A stretch of 17,582 bases of DNA from Bacillota bacterium (GTDB lineage Bacteria; Bacillota; Clostridia; Acetivibrionales; DSM-1351): NCBI GenBank assembly GCA_023412635.1, contig JAEYNI010000188.1:1-17582 (forward strand), given 5' to 3'. Each line of letters begins with the position of its first letter. Position 1 is the first letter of the stretch. The notes under the pieces are model-generated. The model was given only the letters and a program-made list of their open reading frames with translations. It did no database searches and was not told the DNA's origin. Shown in pieces: positions 1-8,008 of the stretch. A program made the position numbers and the translations under genes.

Positions 1-1
1 G

Positions 2-1354
2 AAAGTAGCAAAATTTGGCGGAACATCACTTGCTAATGCTGAACAAATAAAAAAGGTTTGCGATATTGTTCTATCAGATAGTGACAGAAGAATTATTGTA
101 GTATCTGCACCTGGCAAAAGAGATAAAGAGGATACAAAAGTTACCGACTTGCTGATCGCATGTGCGAACAAACAGCTGGAGACCGGTAATTCCTCTTTAG
201 AGTTGGAGGCAGTTGTTAAAAGATTCAAGGATATAGCTGACGACCTGAAGCTGGATGGCACTATTATTGGAGAAATCAGGAAAGATCTTGAAGAAAGAGT
301 AAAGCTTGACACAAGTCATCAGGGAATGTTCATGGATGCTATGAAAGCAGCCGGAGAAGATAACAGTGCCAAATTGGTTGCTGCTTACCTGAACAGTATC
401 GGTAAAAAAGCTCACTATGTCAGTCCTAAACAAGCAGGCCTGTTAATGAGCAGCGAGTTTGGAAATGCCCAGGTTTTACCCGAATCCTTTGAGAATCTTA
501 AAATGCTTAATAACTATGATGGAATAATTATTTTCCCGGGCTTCTTTGGATACACCTTAGAAGGTAAGGTTGCTACCTTCCCTCGTGGAGGTTCCGATAT
601 AACAGGTTCAATACTTGCGGCAGCACTGAAAGTCGATTTGTACGAAAACTTCACAGACGTTGATGCTGTGTATGCAGCACATCCAGGTCTTGTACACAAG
701 CCTGCAGCAATATCAGAGCTTACTTATAGAGAAATGAGAGAGCTTTCCTATGCTGGCTTCTCAGTTTTGCATGAAGATACGCTTGTTCCGGTTTTCATGG
801 CAGGTGTTCCTGTTAATATTAAAAATACAAACAACCCTACAGCTCCGGGAACCAAAATTGTACTTAAAAGAGATATAACACCCAATCATGTTGTTGGTAT
901 AGCCAGTGATTCCGGATTCTGCTGTATATATGTAAGCAAGTTCATGATGAACAGAGAAATCGGTTTTGGCAGAAAGCTTCTTCAGATTCTGGAGGAAGAA
1001 GGTATATCCTATGAGCACACTCCTTCTGGTATTGATAATATTTCAGTTATTTTAAAGCAGAACCAGTTTAAAACACCTGAAGTTGAACAAAAAATACTGG
1101 AACGAATTAAAAATGAACTTGGGTGTGATGATGTGTCTATAGATCATAACCTTGCAATAGTAATTATAGTCGGTGAAGGCATGAAAAACACTGTTGGTAC
1201 TGCTGCAAGAGCTACATCAGCATTGGCTAAGGCATCGATAAGCCTGGAAATGATAAATCAGGGATCATCAGAAATTACCATGATGTTTGCAGTAAGAGAG
1301 GATGAATCCAATAAGGCTGTTATTTCACTCTATAATGAATTTTTCTATAAATAA
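2..1354 (+). CDS. lysC: Aspartate kinase, 5' end cut by the window edge
   Basis: Phosphorylates L-aspartate in the cytoplasm, the first step towards diaminopimelate, lysine, threonine and methionine. 450 residues are visible; the frame is open to the left edge and opens with KVAKFGGTS, the N-terminal kinase motif, so only one to a few residues should be missing. Seen: a kinase domain with RGGSDITGS and TDVDAVYAAHPG (visible residues about 1-290), then a C-terminal regulatory part with two ACT-like segments; GTAARATSALAKASISLEMI and the following SSEITMMF are typical of the last ACT domain. Stop is TAA at 1352. The TDVDAVYAAHP form departs from the commoner TDVDGIYTADP but fits a clostridial subgroup. 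It is followed by two hairpins and a convergent gene. The dapA-dapB unit 2.4 kb away supplies the next lysine-pathway steps. Family assignment is firm; which amino acid inhibits it cannot be told. Confidence 0.95.
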   Translation, partial: KVAKFGGTSLANAEQIKKVCDIVLSDSDRRIIVVSAPGKRDKEDTKVTDLLIACANKQLETGNSSLELEAVVKRFKDIADDLKLDGTIIGEIRKDLEERVKLDTSHQGMFMDAMKAAGEDNSAKLVAAYLNSIGKKAHYVSPKQAGLLMSSEFGNAQVLPESFENLKMLNNYDGIIIFPGFFGYTLEGKVATFPRGGSDITGSILAAALKVDLYENFTDVDAVYAAHPGLVHKPAAISELTYREMRELSYAGFSVLHEDTLVPVFMAGVPVNIKNTNNPTAPGTKIVLKRDITPNHVVGIASDSGFCCIYVSKFMMNREIGFGRKLLQILEEEGISYEHTPSGIDNISVILKQNQFKTPEVEQKILERIKNELGCDDVSIDHNLAIVIIVGEGMKNTVGTAARATSALAKASISLEMINQGSSEITMMFAVREDESNKAVISLYNEFFYK

Positions 1355-1397
1355 ATCCTGAGGAATTGGCAGATAAGTTAATCTAAAAACATAATAA

Positions 1398-1444
1398 GGG
1401 GCTGTTGCACCATGAATAAATTTTATTCACTGGGCAGCTGCCCC
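1398..1444. terminator. Imperfect hairpin after aspartate kinase, possible terminator
   Basis: GGGGC at 1398-1402 pairs with GCCCC at 1440-1444, and GAATAAA (1414-1420) can pair with TTTATTC (1422-1428), giving a long interrupted palindrome 43 bp after the kinase stop. The T-tract after it is weak (TGTATTTAT). It may act as a terminator between two convergent genes, or be a relic of a small repeat. Confidence 0.5.
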
Positions 1445-1474
1445 TGTATTTATCTCATAACATAAATAGTAAAT

Positions 1475-1494
1475 GCGGGTCTCGAAGGACCCGC
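1475..1494 (-). terminator. Hairpin terminator of the SpoIID-domain gene
   Basis: GCGGGTC (1475-1481) and GACCCGC (1488-1494) form a perfect 7-bp stem with a 6-nt loop, 29 bp beyond the minus-strand stop codon at 1524. On the minus strand it is followed by ATTTACTATTT, a modest U-rich tail. Confidence 0.6.
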
Positions 1495-1523
1495 AAGTGT
1501 TGTATAATTATGTATTACCTATA

Positions 1524-3182
1524 TTATTTCGCAATCTCAATTTTTGCTCCGGTATAGTAATGCAGTAATATCTGATCAAATGTGAATCCGGCATTTGCCA
1601 TACCCTTTGCCCCTTCCTGACTCATACCCACCGCATGACCATAGCCTCTACCTGTGAATGTGTATTCTGTCGGTACAGATGATAGGACTGTGGATTTTCC
1701 TTCAGCATCTACTACTGTTACCTTCCGGTTTTGGTCTGTGACCTTCGTTTCACCATCGGCTGTAATAACTGTCATTTGCCCGAGCTGTTTCTTTTCTTCC
1801 TTGCCGTCAACCATTACATTGATATCTGCATTAGTGGAAATAGTATACCATTGACTATAAAGTCCTAAAAACGTTCTGCAGCCATCCTTTACAAATTTTA
1901 CTCCCTCGGGCTTCAATGTACCTTTTACAATTATTTCAATGGGTCTTCCAGCTGCTGACAGCTTGGTAATTTCAATACTTGTGACGTCGCCTATTTCATA
2001 GTTTTTCAGCTTCTGGCTGATTTCATCGGCAGTAAACGTCAACGTCCAATTATATTTAGGTGACTTCCCTGATTCATACTTATCTTCGACACTTTTGAGA
2101 TATGGCGCACCATTCCAAACATTTGAACCGTCTTCTGTCTGCCCACCGCTGGAAGCTGAGTAAACTGCTTCTATCAATTTTCCTTCATAAGTCAAAACCA
2201 TGTCCTTTGTTTCGTCAATAGCAGAATTTGCAATTGCACTTTCTGAGCCCATCCCCCTATATACCTGACAATGAGTATCATTGCATAGATTAAAGCCATA
2301 GTTCAAATGAGTATTGGATTTGTTCGATTTCGTCAGATTCAGATGTGCATAAGTCCTGGCGGCTACTGCCTGAGCTTTGATTGCCTCAATGTCTGAAAAA
2401 CTCTCAATCTCATTAGGGACTACACCATAAAGATATTCTTCCATCTGCAATGTATTTATAATGGTCATATCACTGCCTGTCATTCTTCTGAATTCTACCT
2501 GACCTCTATAGGTATTGAACTTGTCTGTACCAATTTTAACAGGTTCTCCTTCGACCGGCTTTCCCTGTAACAGCTTCTGTTCAGAAGCAAACATAAATAT
2601 AGTATCACCGGTAATACTGTCAGCTCCATATATCCTTGTATCAGACTTTTCAACAACAGTGCACTCGATTTGTCCAAGCTTTTTTACAACTTCTGCAATA
2701 TCAGAATTTGCTGCTATCTGGTCGATATAGAAGCCTGTCCATACATTCCAACCTGTATCAGTGTACACAGGATAGGCCTTGATTCCCTTCTTTTTATATG
2801 TATCTACGTCCCTTACTGCTTCATTATATGTCTTATAGGTCTTTTTTAGTTTCAGATGATATGGCCCTACTGTTGGATTTCCCGTTTCATCAACAGCTGA
2901 GAGTATTGCCCCGTTTCCGGTAAAGTAGCTGTCTTTAACAATTCTAATATTTTGTCCCGGGCTTGAGTTATATATTGGAATATCCGAGTTTGCAGACGAA
3001 TCATAAGCAAGGAATGCAACACCTTTATCTGCACTGATAATTATCTGACTCTGAGCTTTAGAACCATAATATAAGCCTATTTTTACGGTAGGATTTGCTG
3101 CAGCATAAACATTAAAACTATTGATACCTGAAAACATTGTAATAACTAATACCATGCTTATAAATAAGCAAAATTTCTTCAT
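1524..3182 (-). CDS. Secreted SpoIID/LytB-domain protein
   Basis: 552 residues from the chosen ATG at 3182, which has AAGGAG about 10 nt upstream and opens a signal peptide (MKKFC, a hydrophobic stretch, then VYAA, a likely cleavage site near residue 28). An in-frame ATG at 3233 would add 17 polar residues before the signal and lacks a good ribosome binding site. A middle segment (about residues 105-155, KTYNEAVRDVDTYKKKG) resembles SPOR-type repeats. The SpoIID domain follows: MEEYLYGVVPNEI, EAIKAQAVAARTYA, CQVYRGMGSES, YSASSGGQTEDGSNVW, and near the C-terminus GRGYGHAVGMSQEGAKGMA. SpoIID proteins are lytic transglycosylases of engulfment and LytB is an amidase enhancer; this protein is longer than classic SpoIID (about 340 residues), so it is probably a cell-wall-active relative, not spoIID itself. 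Its substrate role is inferred from family. Confidence 0.9.
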   Translation of the reverse strand: MKKFCLFISMVLVITMFSGINSFNVYAAANPTVKIGLYYGSKAQSQIIISADKGVAFLAYDSSANSDIPIYNSSPGQNIRIVKDSYFTGNGAILSAVDETGNPTVGPYHLKLKKTYKTYNEAVRDVDTYKKKGIKAYPVYTDTGWNVWTGFYIDQIAANSDIAEVVKKLGQIECTVVEKSDTRIYGADSITGDTIFMFASEQKLLQGKPVEGEPVKIGTDKFNTYRGQVEFRRMTGSDMTIINTLQMEEYLYGVVPNEIESFSDIEAIKAQAVAARTYAHLNLTKSNKSNTHLNYGFNLCNDTHCQVYRGMGSESAIANSAIDETKDMVLTYEGKLIEAVYSASSGGQTEDGSNVWNGAPYLKSVEDKYESGKSPKYNWTLTFTADEISQKLKNYEIGDVTSIEITKLSAAGRPIEIIVKGTLKPEGVKFVKDGCRTFLGLYSQWYTISTNADINVMVDGKEEKKQLGQMTVITADGETKVTDQNRKVTVVDAEGKSTVLSSVPTEYTFTGRGYGHAVGMSQEGAKGMANAGFTFDQILLHYYTGAKIEIAK

Positions 3183-3358
3183 TAGTAACAAACTCCTTGT
3201 ATTTTCGTCATTTTTCTTAGCTTGTTTCGACATGGAATATTATACATCCTGCCTGAAAGAAAAAATGTAACAGAATTGAAATATCGAGCATATAATATAG
3301 GTACATAGACTGGATACACAAGTACACTGATTTACAACCAAATTCGTAGTAAAAGTAT

Positions 3359-3387
3359 TTGACACAATTATTTACCAATGATATGAT
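3359..3387 (+). promoter_or_regulatory. Promoter of the lysine-riboswitch/dap unit
   Basis: TTGACA at 3359-3364 and TATGAT at 3382-3387 are separated by 17 nt, placing the start of transcription near 3394, about 15 nt before the riboswitch P1 helix. A strong housekeeping-sigma promoter. Confidence 0.8.
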
Positions 3388-3408
3388 AGAAAAAATAAAT
3401 ATAGCTTG

Positions 3409-3579
3409 AGATAGAGGTGCGTATTTAATTAGTATCTGCAATGAAGATTTTGGGGTCTCATGATTTGCAGTGAAAGGGAAAAACGCCGAAGGTAAATACT
3501 TCCCAATAAAATGTATTACCTGGTTTTAAGGTTAAGAGCCTTGAGACTGTCATCATAATGATGTGGTGGAGCGCTATCT
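3409..3579 (+). ncRNA. Lysine riboswitch (L box) aptamer
   Basis: The segment has the conserved L-box layout: AGAGGTGCGTATT just inside P1, AGTAT, then GGGAAAAACGCCGAAGG, a hairpin arm GGTAAAT...ATTACC, the CTGG segment, GACTGTCATCATAATGATGTGG, and GGAGCGCTATC closing P1. P1 pairs AGATAG (3409-3414) with CTATCT (3574-3579). The aptamer binds lysine in the nascent mRNA; with the terminator at 3617-3641 it should stop transcription of dapA, dapB and the ACT gene when lysine is plentiful. The seven-nt match of TCTGTTT (3577-3583) to AAACAGA (3611-3617) would break P1 and touch the terminator, as expected of an antiterminator. Recognition rests on motif order and the downstream lysine-pathway genes, not on a covariance search. 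Confidence 0.93.
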
Positions 3580-3616
3580 GTTTATTATAATTTTACAGTT
3601 ATAATTTTTAAAACAG

Positions 3617-3641
3617 ACGTTGGCTTACGCCAACGTTTTTT
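3617..3641 (+). terminator. Riboswitch-controlled intrinsic terminator
   Basis: ACGTTGGC (3617-3624) and GCCAACGT (3629-3636) form an 8-bp stem with a TTAC loop, followed by an unbroken T run to 3641. It stands between the lysine aptamer and dapA and is the expression platform. Confidence 0.9.
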
Positions 3642-3752
3642 ACATTTTCGAGAAAGTATTACAATTAAAACTTTTGGATTAATGCATATGCTTTGTTTCA
3701 ATTGTATAATAAAGAATAGCAGTGTGTTAATATCACGCAAATGGAGGTTATT

Positions 3753-4634
3753 ATGAGAAAACCAATTTTTACAGGATCAGGCGTTGCAATTGTTACTCCG
3801 TTTACAAATGACGGTACCGACTACAATAAACTTTCTGAATTAATTGAGTATCAAATTAAGGAAGGCACTGATGCCATAATTATTGCAGGCACTACGGGTG
3901 AAGCATCCACAATGTATGACAATGAGCATAAGGCTGCCATTAAATTTACTGTTGAGAAGGTAAACGGTAGAGTGCCGGTTATAGCTGGTACAGGAAGCAA
4001 CCACACAGTTCATGCTATTGAGCTTAGCAAATATGCACAGGAAGTCGGAGCAGATGCTATTTTAACCGTTACTCCCTATTACAATAAGACCACGCAAAAG
4101 GGGCTTTATGAGCATTTTAAGCTAATTGCCAACAGCATAAGTATTCCGGTGGTACTTTATAATGTTCCTTCCAGAACAAATCTGAATATTTCTCCCGAAA
4201 CGATTAAAGCTTTGTCTGAAATCGATAATATCGTTGCCATAAAGGAGTGTAATCTTTCCCAGGTTGGGGATGTTGTAAATCTTTGCGGAGAAGATTTTTC
4301 TGTATATTCGGGAGAAGATGCAGCAATTGTTCCCTTCCTTTCATTAGGCGCAAAGGGTGTTATTTCAGTAATGGCAAATATCATTCCGAAAGACACTCAT
4401 GACATGGTAGCCAAGTACCTTGCTGGGGATGTTGTGGCCAGTAGAAGGCTCCAGTTGAAGACTCTTGACCTTATTAAAGCTCTGTTTATTGAAGTAAGTC
4501 CCATTCCGATAAAAGCTGCCATGAATCTTCTGGGTATGAATGTTGGCAGCTGCAGACTGCCTTTGGTAGATATGTCCGAAAAAAATCTGGACATATTAAG
4601 AAACGAACTGAAAAAATACGGTTTGTTGTCTTAG
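3753..4634 (+). CDS. dapA: 4-hydroxy-tetrahydrodipicolinate synthase
   Basis: Condenses pyruvate with aspartate semialdehyde, the committed step to diaminopimelate and lysine. 293 residues, the normal length. The start at 3753 is chosen because GGAGG (3743-3747) sits 5 nt before it; the in-frame ATG at 3741 would place that site inside the gene. Key residues are visible: the AGTTGE motif with Thr47-Thr48, Tyr110 in TPYYN, Tyr136 in LYNVPSRT with Arg141, and the Schiff-base Lys164 in VAIKECN. The gene follows the lysine riboswitch and terminator directly, so it should be repressed by lysine; dapB follows after 107 bp. All catalytic residues look intact and the assignment is secure. Confidence 0.97.
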   Translation: MRKPIFTGSGVAIVTPFTNDGTDYNKLSELIEYQIKEGTDAIIIAGTTGEASTMYDNEHKAAIKFTVEKVNGRVPVIAGTGSNHTVHAIELSKYAQEVGADAILTVTPYYNKTTQKGLYEHFKLIANSISIPVVLYNVPSRTNLNISPETIKALSEIDNIVAIKECNLSQVGDVVNLCGEDFSVYSGEDAAIVPFLSLGAKGVISVMANIIPKDTHDMVAKYLAGDVVASRRLQLKTLDLIKALFIEVSPIPIKAAMNLLGMNVGSCRLPLVDMSEKNLDILRNELKKYGLLS

Positions 4635-4741
4635 TTAACAGTAGTAGGCAAGAATGTAATAAAAATGTGATTTAACATATTTATAAATGATATACTTATA
4701 TCAAAAGCTATCTTGATAATAATGATTAGGATGTGATACAA

Positions 4742-5506
4742 ATGATTAATGTTTTACTAAGCGGTTGTAATGGCAAAATGGGCCAGGTAATTACCAGACT
4801 GGCTGAAAACTTCGACGGTTTAAAAATTGCTGCAGGATCTGACATAAATAATAACATAAATAACCCCTACCCTGTTTTTACTGATTTACGGGAGTGTAAT
4901 GTCAAGGTAGATGTCATTATAGACTTTTCAAACCCTAAAGCCTTCGGCGGTTTGATAGAATTTGCCCAGCAAAGAAAAATACCTGTTATAGTTTGTACTA
5001 CCGGACTTTCAAGTGATCAAATTAATGTCTTGAAAAAAGAGGTTTCCAAAAATATTCCGGTGTTTTACTCAGCTAATATGTCCCTGGGTGTAAATTTACT
5101 TATTGATCTTGCTAAAAAGGCAGCTAAGGTCCTTGAAGGACAGTTTGATATTGAAATAGTCGAAAAGCATCATAACCAGAAGATTGATGCACCAAGTGGA
5201 ACAGCTTTAGCAATAGCTGAAGCCATTAATGAAACACTTGAGGATAAGTGTGAATACACTTATGACAGACATTCCAGAATGAAGAAACGCGGTAAGCAGG
5301 AAATTGGTATTCATGCTGTTCGCGGTGGTACAATCGTTGGAGATCACTCTGTTATATTTGCAGGCAATGATGAAATTATTGAAATAAATCACACTGCAAC
5401 GTCAAAGGAAATTTTTGGGGTAGGTGCTCTAAAGGCTTCACTTTTCCTTTGGGATAAGGCGCCTGGACTTTATTCCATGACGGATCTCATTGCGGAAATA
5501 AATTAG
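4742..5506 (+). CDS. dapB: 4-hydroxy-tetrahydrodipicolinate reductase
   Basis: Reduces the DapA product with NAD(P)H to tetrahydrodipicolinate in the cytoplasm. 254 residues, typical length. The start at ATG 4742 is preferred to GTG 4733: AGGATGTG (4728-4735), close to the anti-Shine-Dalgarno complement, lies 6 nt upstream and overlaps the GTG. The N-terminal GCNGKMGQ (residues 8-15) is the dinucleotide-binding loop. EKHHNQKIDAPSGTA (141-155) carries the catalytic His and Lys147 and the substrate-binding SGT. GTIVGDHSVIF and a C-terminal GLYSMTDLI are also family-typical. The 107-bp gap from dapA holds no clear promoter, so it is probably co-transcribed under the lysine riboswitch. Confidence 0.97.
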   Translation: MINVLLSGCNGKMGQVITRLAENFDGLKIAAGSDINNNINNPYPVFTDLRECNVKVDVIIDFSNPKAFGGLIEFAQQRKIPVIVCTTGLSSDQINVLKKEVSKNIPVFYSANMSLGVNLLIDLAKKAAKVLEGQFDIEIVEKHHNQKIDAPSGTALAIAEAINETLEDKCEYTYDRHSRMKKRGKQEIGIHAVRGGTIVGDHSVIFAGNDEIIEINHTATSKEIFGVGALKASLFLWDKAPGLYSMTDLIAEIN

Positions 5507-5550
5507 TATTTTTATTGTGAATTTTATATTTTTTATAGGAGGGAATTCTT

Positions 5551-6021
5551 ATGTCTAATAATTCGGTTACAAGTATGTGTACCCTGTACAATGTAGCAAT
5601 GGTGACAGTAGATAATCTTCCCAATGACATGCTGTTGATATCTAATATATTCAGTAAAATTGCAGATGAAAATATAAATATTGATATGATTAGCCAATCC
5701 CCTCCATATAAAGGAAAAATAAATATTTCCTTCAGCATGCCGGCAGATAATATAACAAAAGTAATATCTCTGCTCAATGCATACAGAAACTCTGTTCCGA
5801 ACCTAAGAATAGGTATAGATTCCGACAGCACAAAAATAAGTGTGTTCGGGGAAGCCATGAAGGAGATCCCGGGAGTTGCTGCCAGGCTGTTCAGACTCCT
5901 TGCGGCTAACGAAGTGGATGTTAAACTTGTTACAACCTCAGAGGTAGACATATCCTTCCTCATTTATGATAAGGATACCGATAAAATTATCTCGGCCATA
6001 AAAAAAGAGTTCTTGATATAA
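5551..6021 (+). CDS. Stand-alone ACT-domain protein resembling the aspartate kinase regulatory region
   Basis: 156 residues, preceded by AGGAGGG about 8 nt before the ATG and 44 bp after dapB. It has two ACT modules. The second (about residues 92-156), with VFGEAMKEIPGVAARLF followed by VDVKLVTTSEVDISFLI, closely matches the last ACT domain of aspartate kinases (compare the kinase pattern GMRSHPGVAAKMF...ISTSEIKISVVI). The first (about 14-85) has the matching NLPNDMLLISNIFSKIADENINIDMI. No kinase domain is present. ACT domains bind amino acids and mediate feedback; the place at the end of a lysine-controlled dap operon suggests a regulatory partner, perhaps for an aspartate kinase, by analogy with the beta subunit of Bacillus and Corynebacterium enzymes. 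That partnership is inference. The subunit here appears as its own gene and not as an internal start in lysC. Confidence 0.85.
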   Translation: MSNNSVTSMCTLYNVAMVTVDNLPNDMLLISNIFSKIADENINIDMISQSPPYKGKINISFSMPADNITKVISLLNAYRNSVPNLRIGIDSDSTKISVFGEAMKEIPGVAARLFRLLAANEVDVKLVTTSEVDISFLIYDKDTDKIISAIKKEFLI

Positions 6022-6048
6022 TATAATTAAATAACCGCTTTACCAACA

Positions 6049-6098
6049 GGGGGGCAGTCGTACTAGATTAAACTGGTACGTCTGCTCCCCTTATTGTT
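6049..6098. terminator. Terminator between convergent genes (end of the dap operon)
   Basis: A GGGGGGCAGTCGTACTAG arm (6049-6066) pairs with CTGGTACGTCTGCTCCCC (6073-6090) over about 18 positions with two interruptions, leaving a 6-nt loop, then TTATTGTT. Lying between ACT (stop 6021) and a minus-strand gene (stop 6107), it can serve both directions. Confidence 0.8.
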
Positions 6099-6106
6099 AC
6101 CCAATA

Positions 6107-6724
6107 CTACATCCCTTCCGCTTCTCTCATGGAACGCCAGGACATGGGAAGATAGTTCAATAATATTAATAAAATATTTAATGATTTTGCTAAGCAGATT
6201 AACGTATAAAATACCCATAAACTAACATTCATGAAATTCCAACTTATATTATTAAAAAGTACATTATGATGAAATTCATGAGCAATACACGAGGGTAACC
6301 TTGGAATAGTGTATGTATTAGGTGCAATAAGTATCTGGATATAACCTGGAATAGATCCGACTCCTGAATATCCTTCACTTTGTTCAAGCATTGAAGGATT
6401 TCCCAAAAAGATTCCAAGTAAGACTTCCTTCGGTATTGTAATCCCTGTCGGCTGTAAGTTGCTCAGAGCTAACTCAACAGCTTGCCTGGCTTCATTCCAT
6501 GCATCAGAATCATTTAGTTGCTTAAGCATTTGACTTGTAAGCTTATCTGCACCGGACAGTGCCAAATACCCCAGAAGATTAGGGTCGCGGGGCATGTTTA
6601 TTCTTTCAAACATAGCTGAAAATGGCTGTAAGAAATTTCTGTCAAAAAAATCAACTCGCTTATCATCAGGCAGAGACAACATCTCGGTGTATAGCTTGTT
6701 CGTTTCTAAAATACTGATTTTCAT
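6107..6724 (-). CDS. DUF2268-type zinc protease homologue, C-terminally shortened and probably inactive
   Basis: 205 residues from ATG 6724, preceded by GGGAGGA; an earlier in-frame ATG at 6754 is unlikely as it lies before that site. The HEFHH zinc motif (149-153) with the following WNFMN matches the DUF2268 (YjaZ-like) putative metalloproteases, as do the long helical N-terminal half and the glycine-rich GVGSIPGYIQILIAP strand. In that family HExxH is followed about 25-30 residues later by an EGLAES segment, whose Glu is the likely third zinc ligand. Here the aligned stretch reads ICLAKS, so that Glu is absent, and the protein stops about 25 residues later, whereas relatives continue some 50-60 more. 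The shape fits a decaying gene or a binding-only derivative. Family call from memory of motifs; the loss of function is inferred. Confidence 0.7.
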   Translation of the reverse strand: MKISILETNKLYTEMLSLPDDKRVDFFDRNFLQPFSAMFERINMPRDPNLLGYLALSGADKLTSQMLKQLNDSDAWNEARQAVELALSNLQPTGITIPKEVLLGIFLGNPSMLEQSEGYSGVGSIPGYIQILIAPNTYTIPRLPSCIAHEFHHNVLFNNISWNFMNVSLWVFYTLICLAKSLNILLILLNYLPMSWRSMREAEGM

Positions 6725-6894
6725 TTTTCTTCCTCCCATTAAATTTTTGAACACTAATTGGCCTCTTAATGAACAAGCTATATTATAGACTATGACGCAG
6801 CGAGAAGGTCAATAGGATTATTGTGTACCTTATTGTGTACCTCTTTTTGCATCTCTTCACTTGTAAATTAATAAATTCTAACGTACAATTTTTT

Positions 6895-6929
6895 GTAAAA
6901 TAAAAGAACCCAACTGTAGGTCAGGTTCT
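6895..6929 (-). terminator. Terminator of the DUF624 gene
   Basis: On the minus strand AGAACC and GGTTCT arms (6924-6929 and 6905-6910) enclose a 13-nt loop and are followed by a T-rich tail (TTTATTTT, reading down to about 6895), 48 bp past the stop at 6977. Confidence 0.65.
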
Positions 6930-6976
6930 GCAAATGCATTGTTATCCATCTATAATTTATTGTGTTATATAGTATA

Positions 6977-7918
6977 TTATTTATTGTCAGGATCTTCCTC
7001 TGAATCTGTTTTGTTATTGGAATCTAATTCTAAAGCGCTGTCTGCTTCCTTATAATCCTTTTTATAGAAGCTTTCACCGTCGTCTTCATCGTCTTCATCG
7101 TCTAATTCTTCCGTTTCTTTAGATTCAGTTTCAGTTACTACATATTTCTTTATAATAGGATTAACATAGAAGTTGTTCATTAAACCTATGAGGCATGGTA
7201 GTATCAGTATATACAAAATTATTCCGGCTATTATGAAATAAAATGCCAGATATGCTACTGCAAGGTTTAATACGAGAAACAGCAGGTTTGGAAGCAACTT
7301 GAGTATCGAAAAAATAAATGCGTTTTTGTAAAGGTCCTTAATACTCAAATGAACTGTAACCAGCATCGGGTAAATATATAAATGCATTATCATAAAAATT
7401 GCCAGCGATAGAACTACAAAGGATGTTGCTGCAGTGGCAAGTAATCCGCTTTGGGTGGTATAGAAATTAATGGCTATACCAAGAATATACATCACAACTA
7501 TATCAATTACTGTAATCAGCATACCCTGTTTAAAGTTCTTAATAAAGGTTTCCTTAAAGTCCCACCATATGAAAGAATGCTCTTCTCTGGAATAGTTTCT
7601 TAGAATATAGGTAAAACCTGCCTGTACAGGTCCCAGAGTAATTACCGGTACTAATGTCATCACAGCAGCCAAAAAGAATCTGATATAAAAATCACCTATT
7701 CCTCCGTCAAACTGTACTTTTTGTAAATAGACTGAAGATACAATAAGTGCAATGATTAATGCAGGAATATTAAATAAAACAAACATCAGGTTAACCCTGA
7801 GCATATGCCAGAACTTACGCTTAAGCACCTCAAAAAAGATAAAAAATCTCGGCTTAGGAGGAGCATCTTTGTCAACTCCGGGTCCTGGTTTATTGTAGTT
7901 TGCACTGAAAAACCCCAC
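6977..7918 (-). CDS. DUF624/YesL-family membrane protein
   Basis: 313 residues from a GTG at 7918. AAGGAG lies 8 nt upstream of this GTG, while the alternative TTG at 7922-7924 would directly abut it, so GTG is chosen. After a soluble N-terminus (PPKPRFFIFFEVLKRKFW) come about five or six membrane segments, among them VLFNIPALIIALIVSSV, ITLGPVQAGFTYILRN and a long hydrophobic pair near residues 210-255. The TLGPVQAGFTYI segment is typical of the YesL/DUF624 family, which often sits near carbohydrate genes in Firmicutes but has no proven function. The C-terminal 50 residues are strikingly acidic and hydrophilic (a run of DDEDDEDD), probably a cytoplasmic tail not usual in the family. It stands alone with its own promoter and terminator. 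Confidence 0.8.
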   Translation of the reverse strand: MGFFSANYNKPGPGVDKDAPPKPRFFIFFEVLKRKFWHMLRVNLMFVLFNIPALIIALIVSSVYLQKVQFDGGIGDFYIRFFLAAVMTLVPVITLGPVQAGFTYILRNYSREEHSFIWWDFKETFIKNFKQGMLITVIDIVVMYILGIAINFYTTQSGLLATAATSFVVLSLAIFMIMHLYIYPMLVTVHLSIKDLYKNAFIFSILKLLPNLLFLVLNLAVAYLAFYFIIAGIILYILILPCLIGLMNNFYVNPIIKKYVVTETESKETEELDDEDDEDDGESFYKKDYKEADSALELDSNNKTDSEEDPDNK

Positions 7919-7979
7919 GCGCAACTCTCCTTTTCTTATTCATAGTTTGAATTACTATGCATTTATATTAACAATAAGT

Positions 7980-8008
7980 ATTTTACCAATACTAAACGTC
8001 GGGTTCAA
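7980..8008 (-). promoter_or_regulatory. Probable promoter of the DUF624 gene
   Basis: On the minus strand TTGAAC (8008-8003) and TAAAAT (7985-7980) stand 17 nt apart, about 60 bp before the GTG start. The rest of the gap from 7925 to the tRNA promoter shows only AT-rich DNA. Confidence 0.5.

Noticed and set aside
3741..3752. Earlier ATG for dapA and analogous upstream starts for dapB, the SpoIID protein, DUF2268 and the FecE-type ATPase
   Set aside because: In each case the upstream codon overlaps, precedes or directly abuts the Shine-Dalgarno site, or it lacks one, whereas the later start is correctly spaced.
5487..5963. 158-residue minus-strand ORF
   Set aside because: Antisense to the well-supported ACT-domain gene; composition reflects the other strand.
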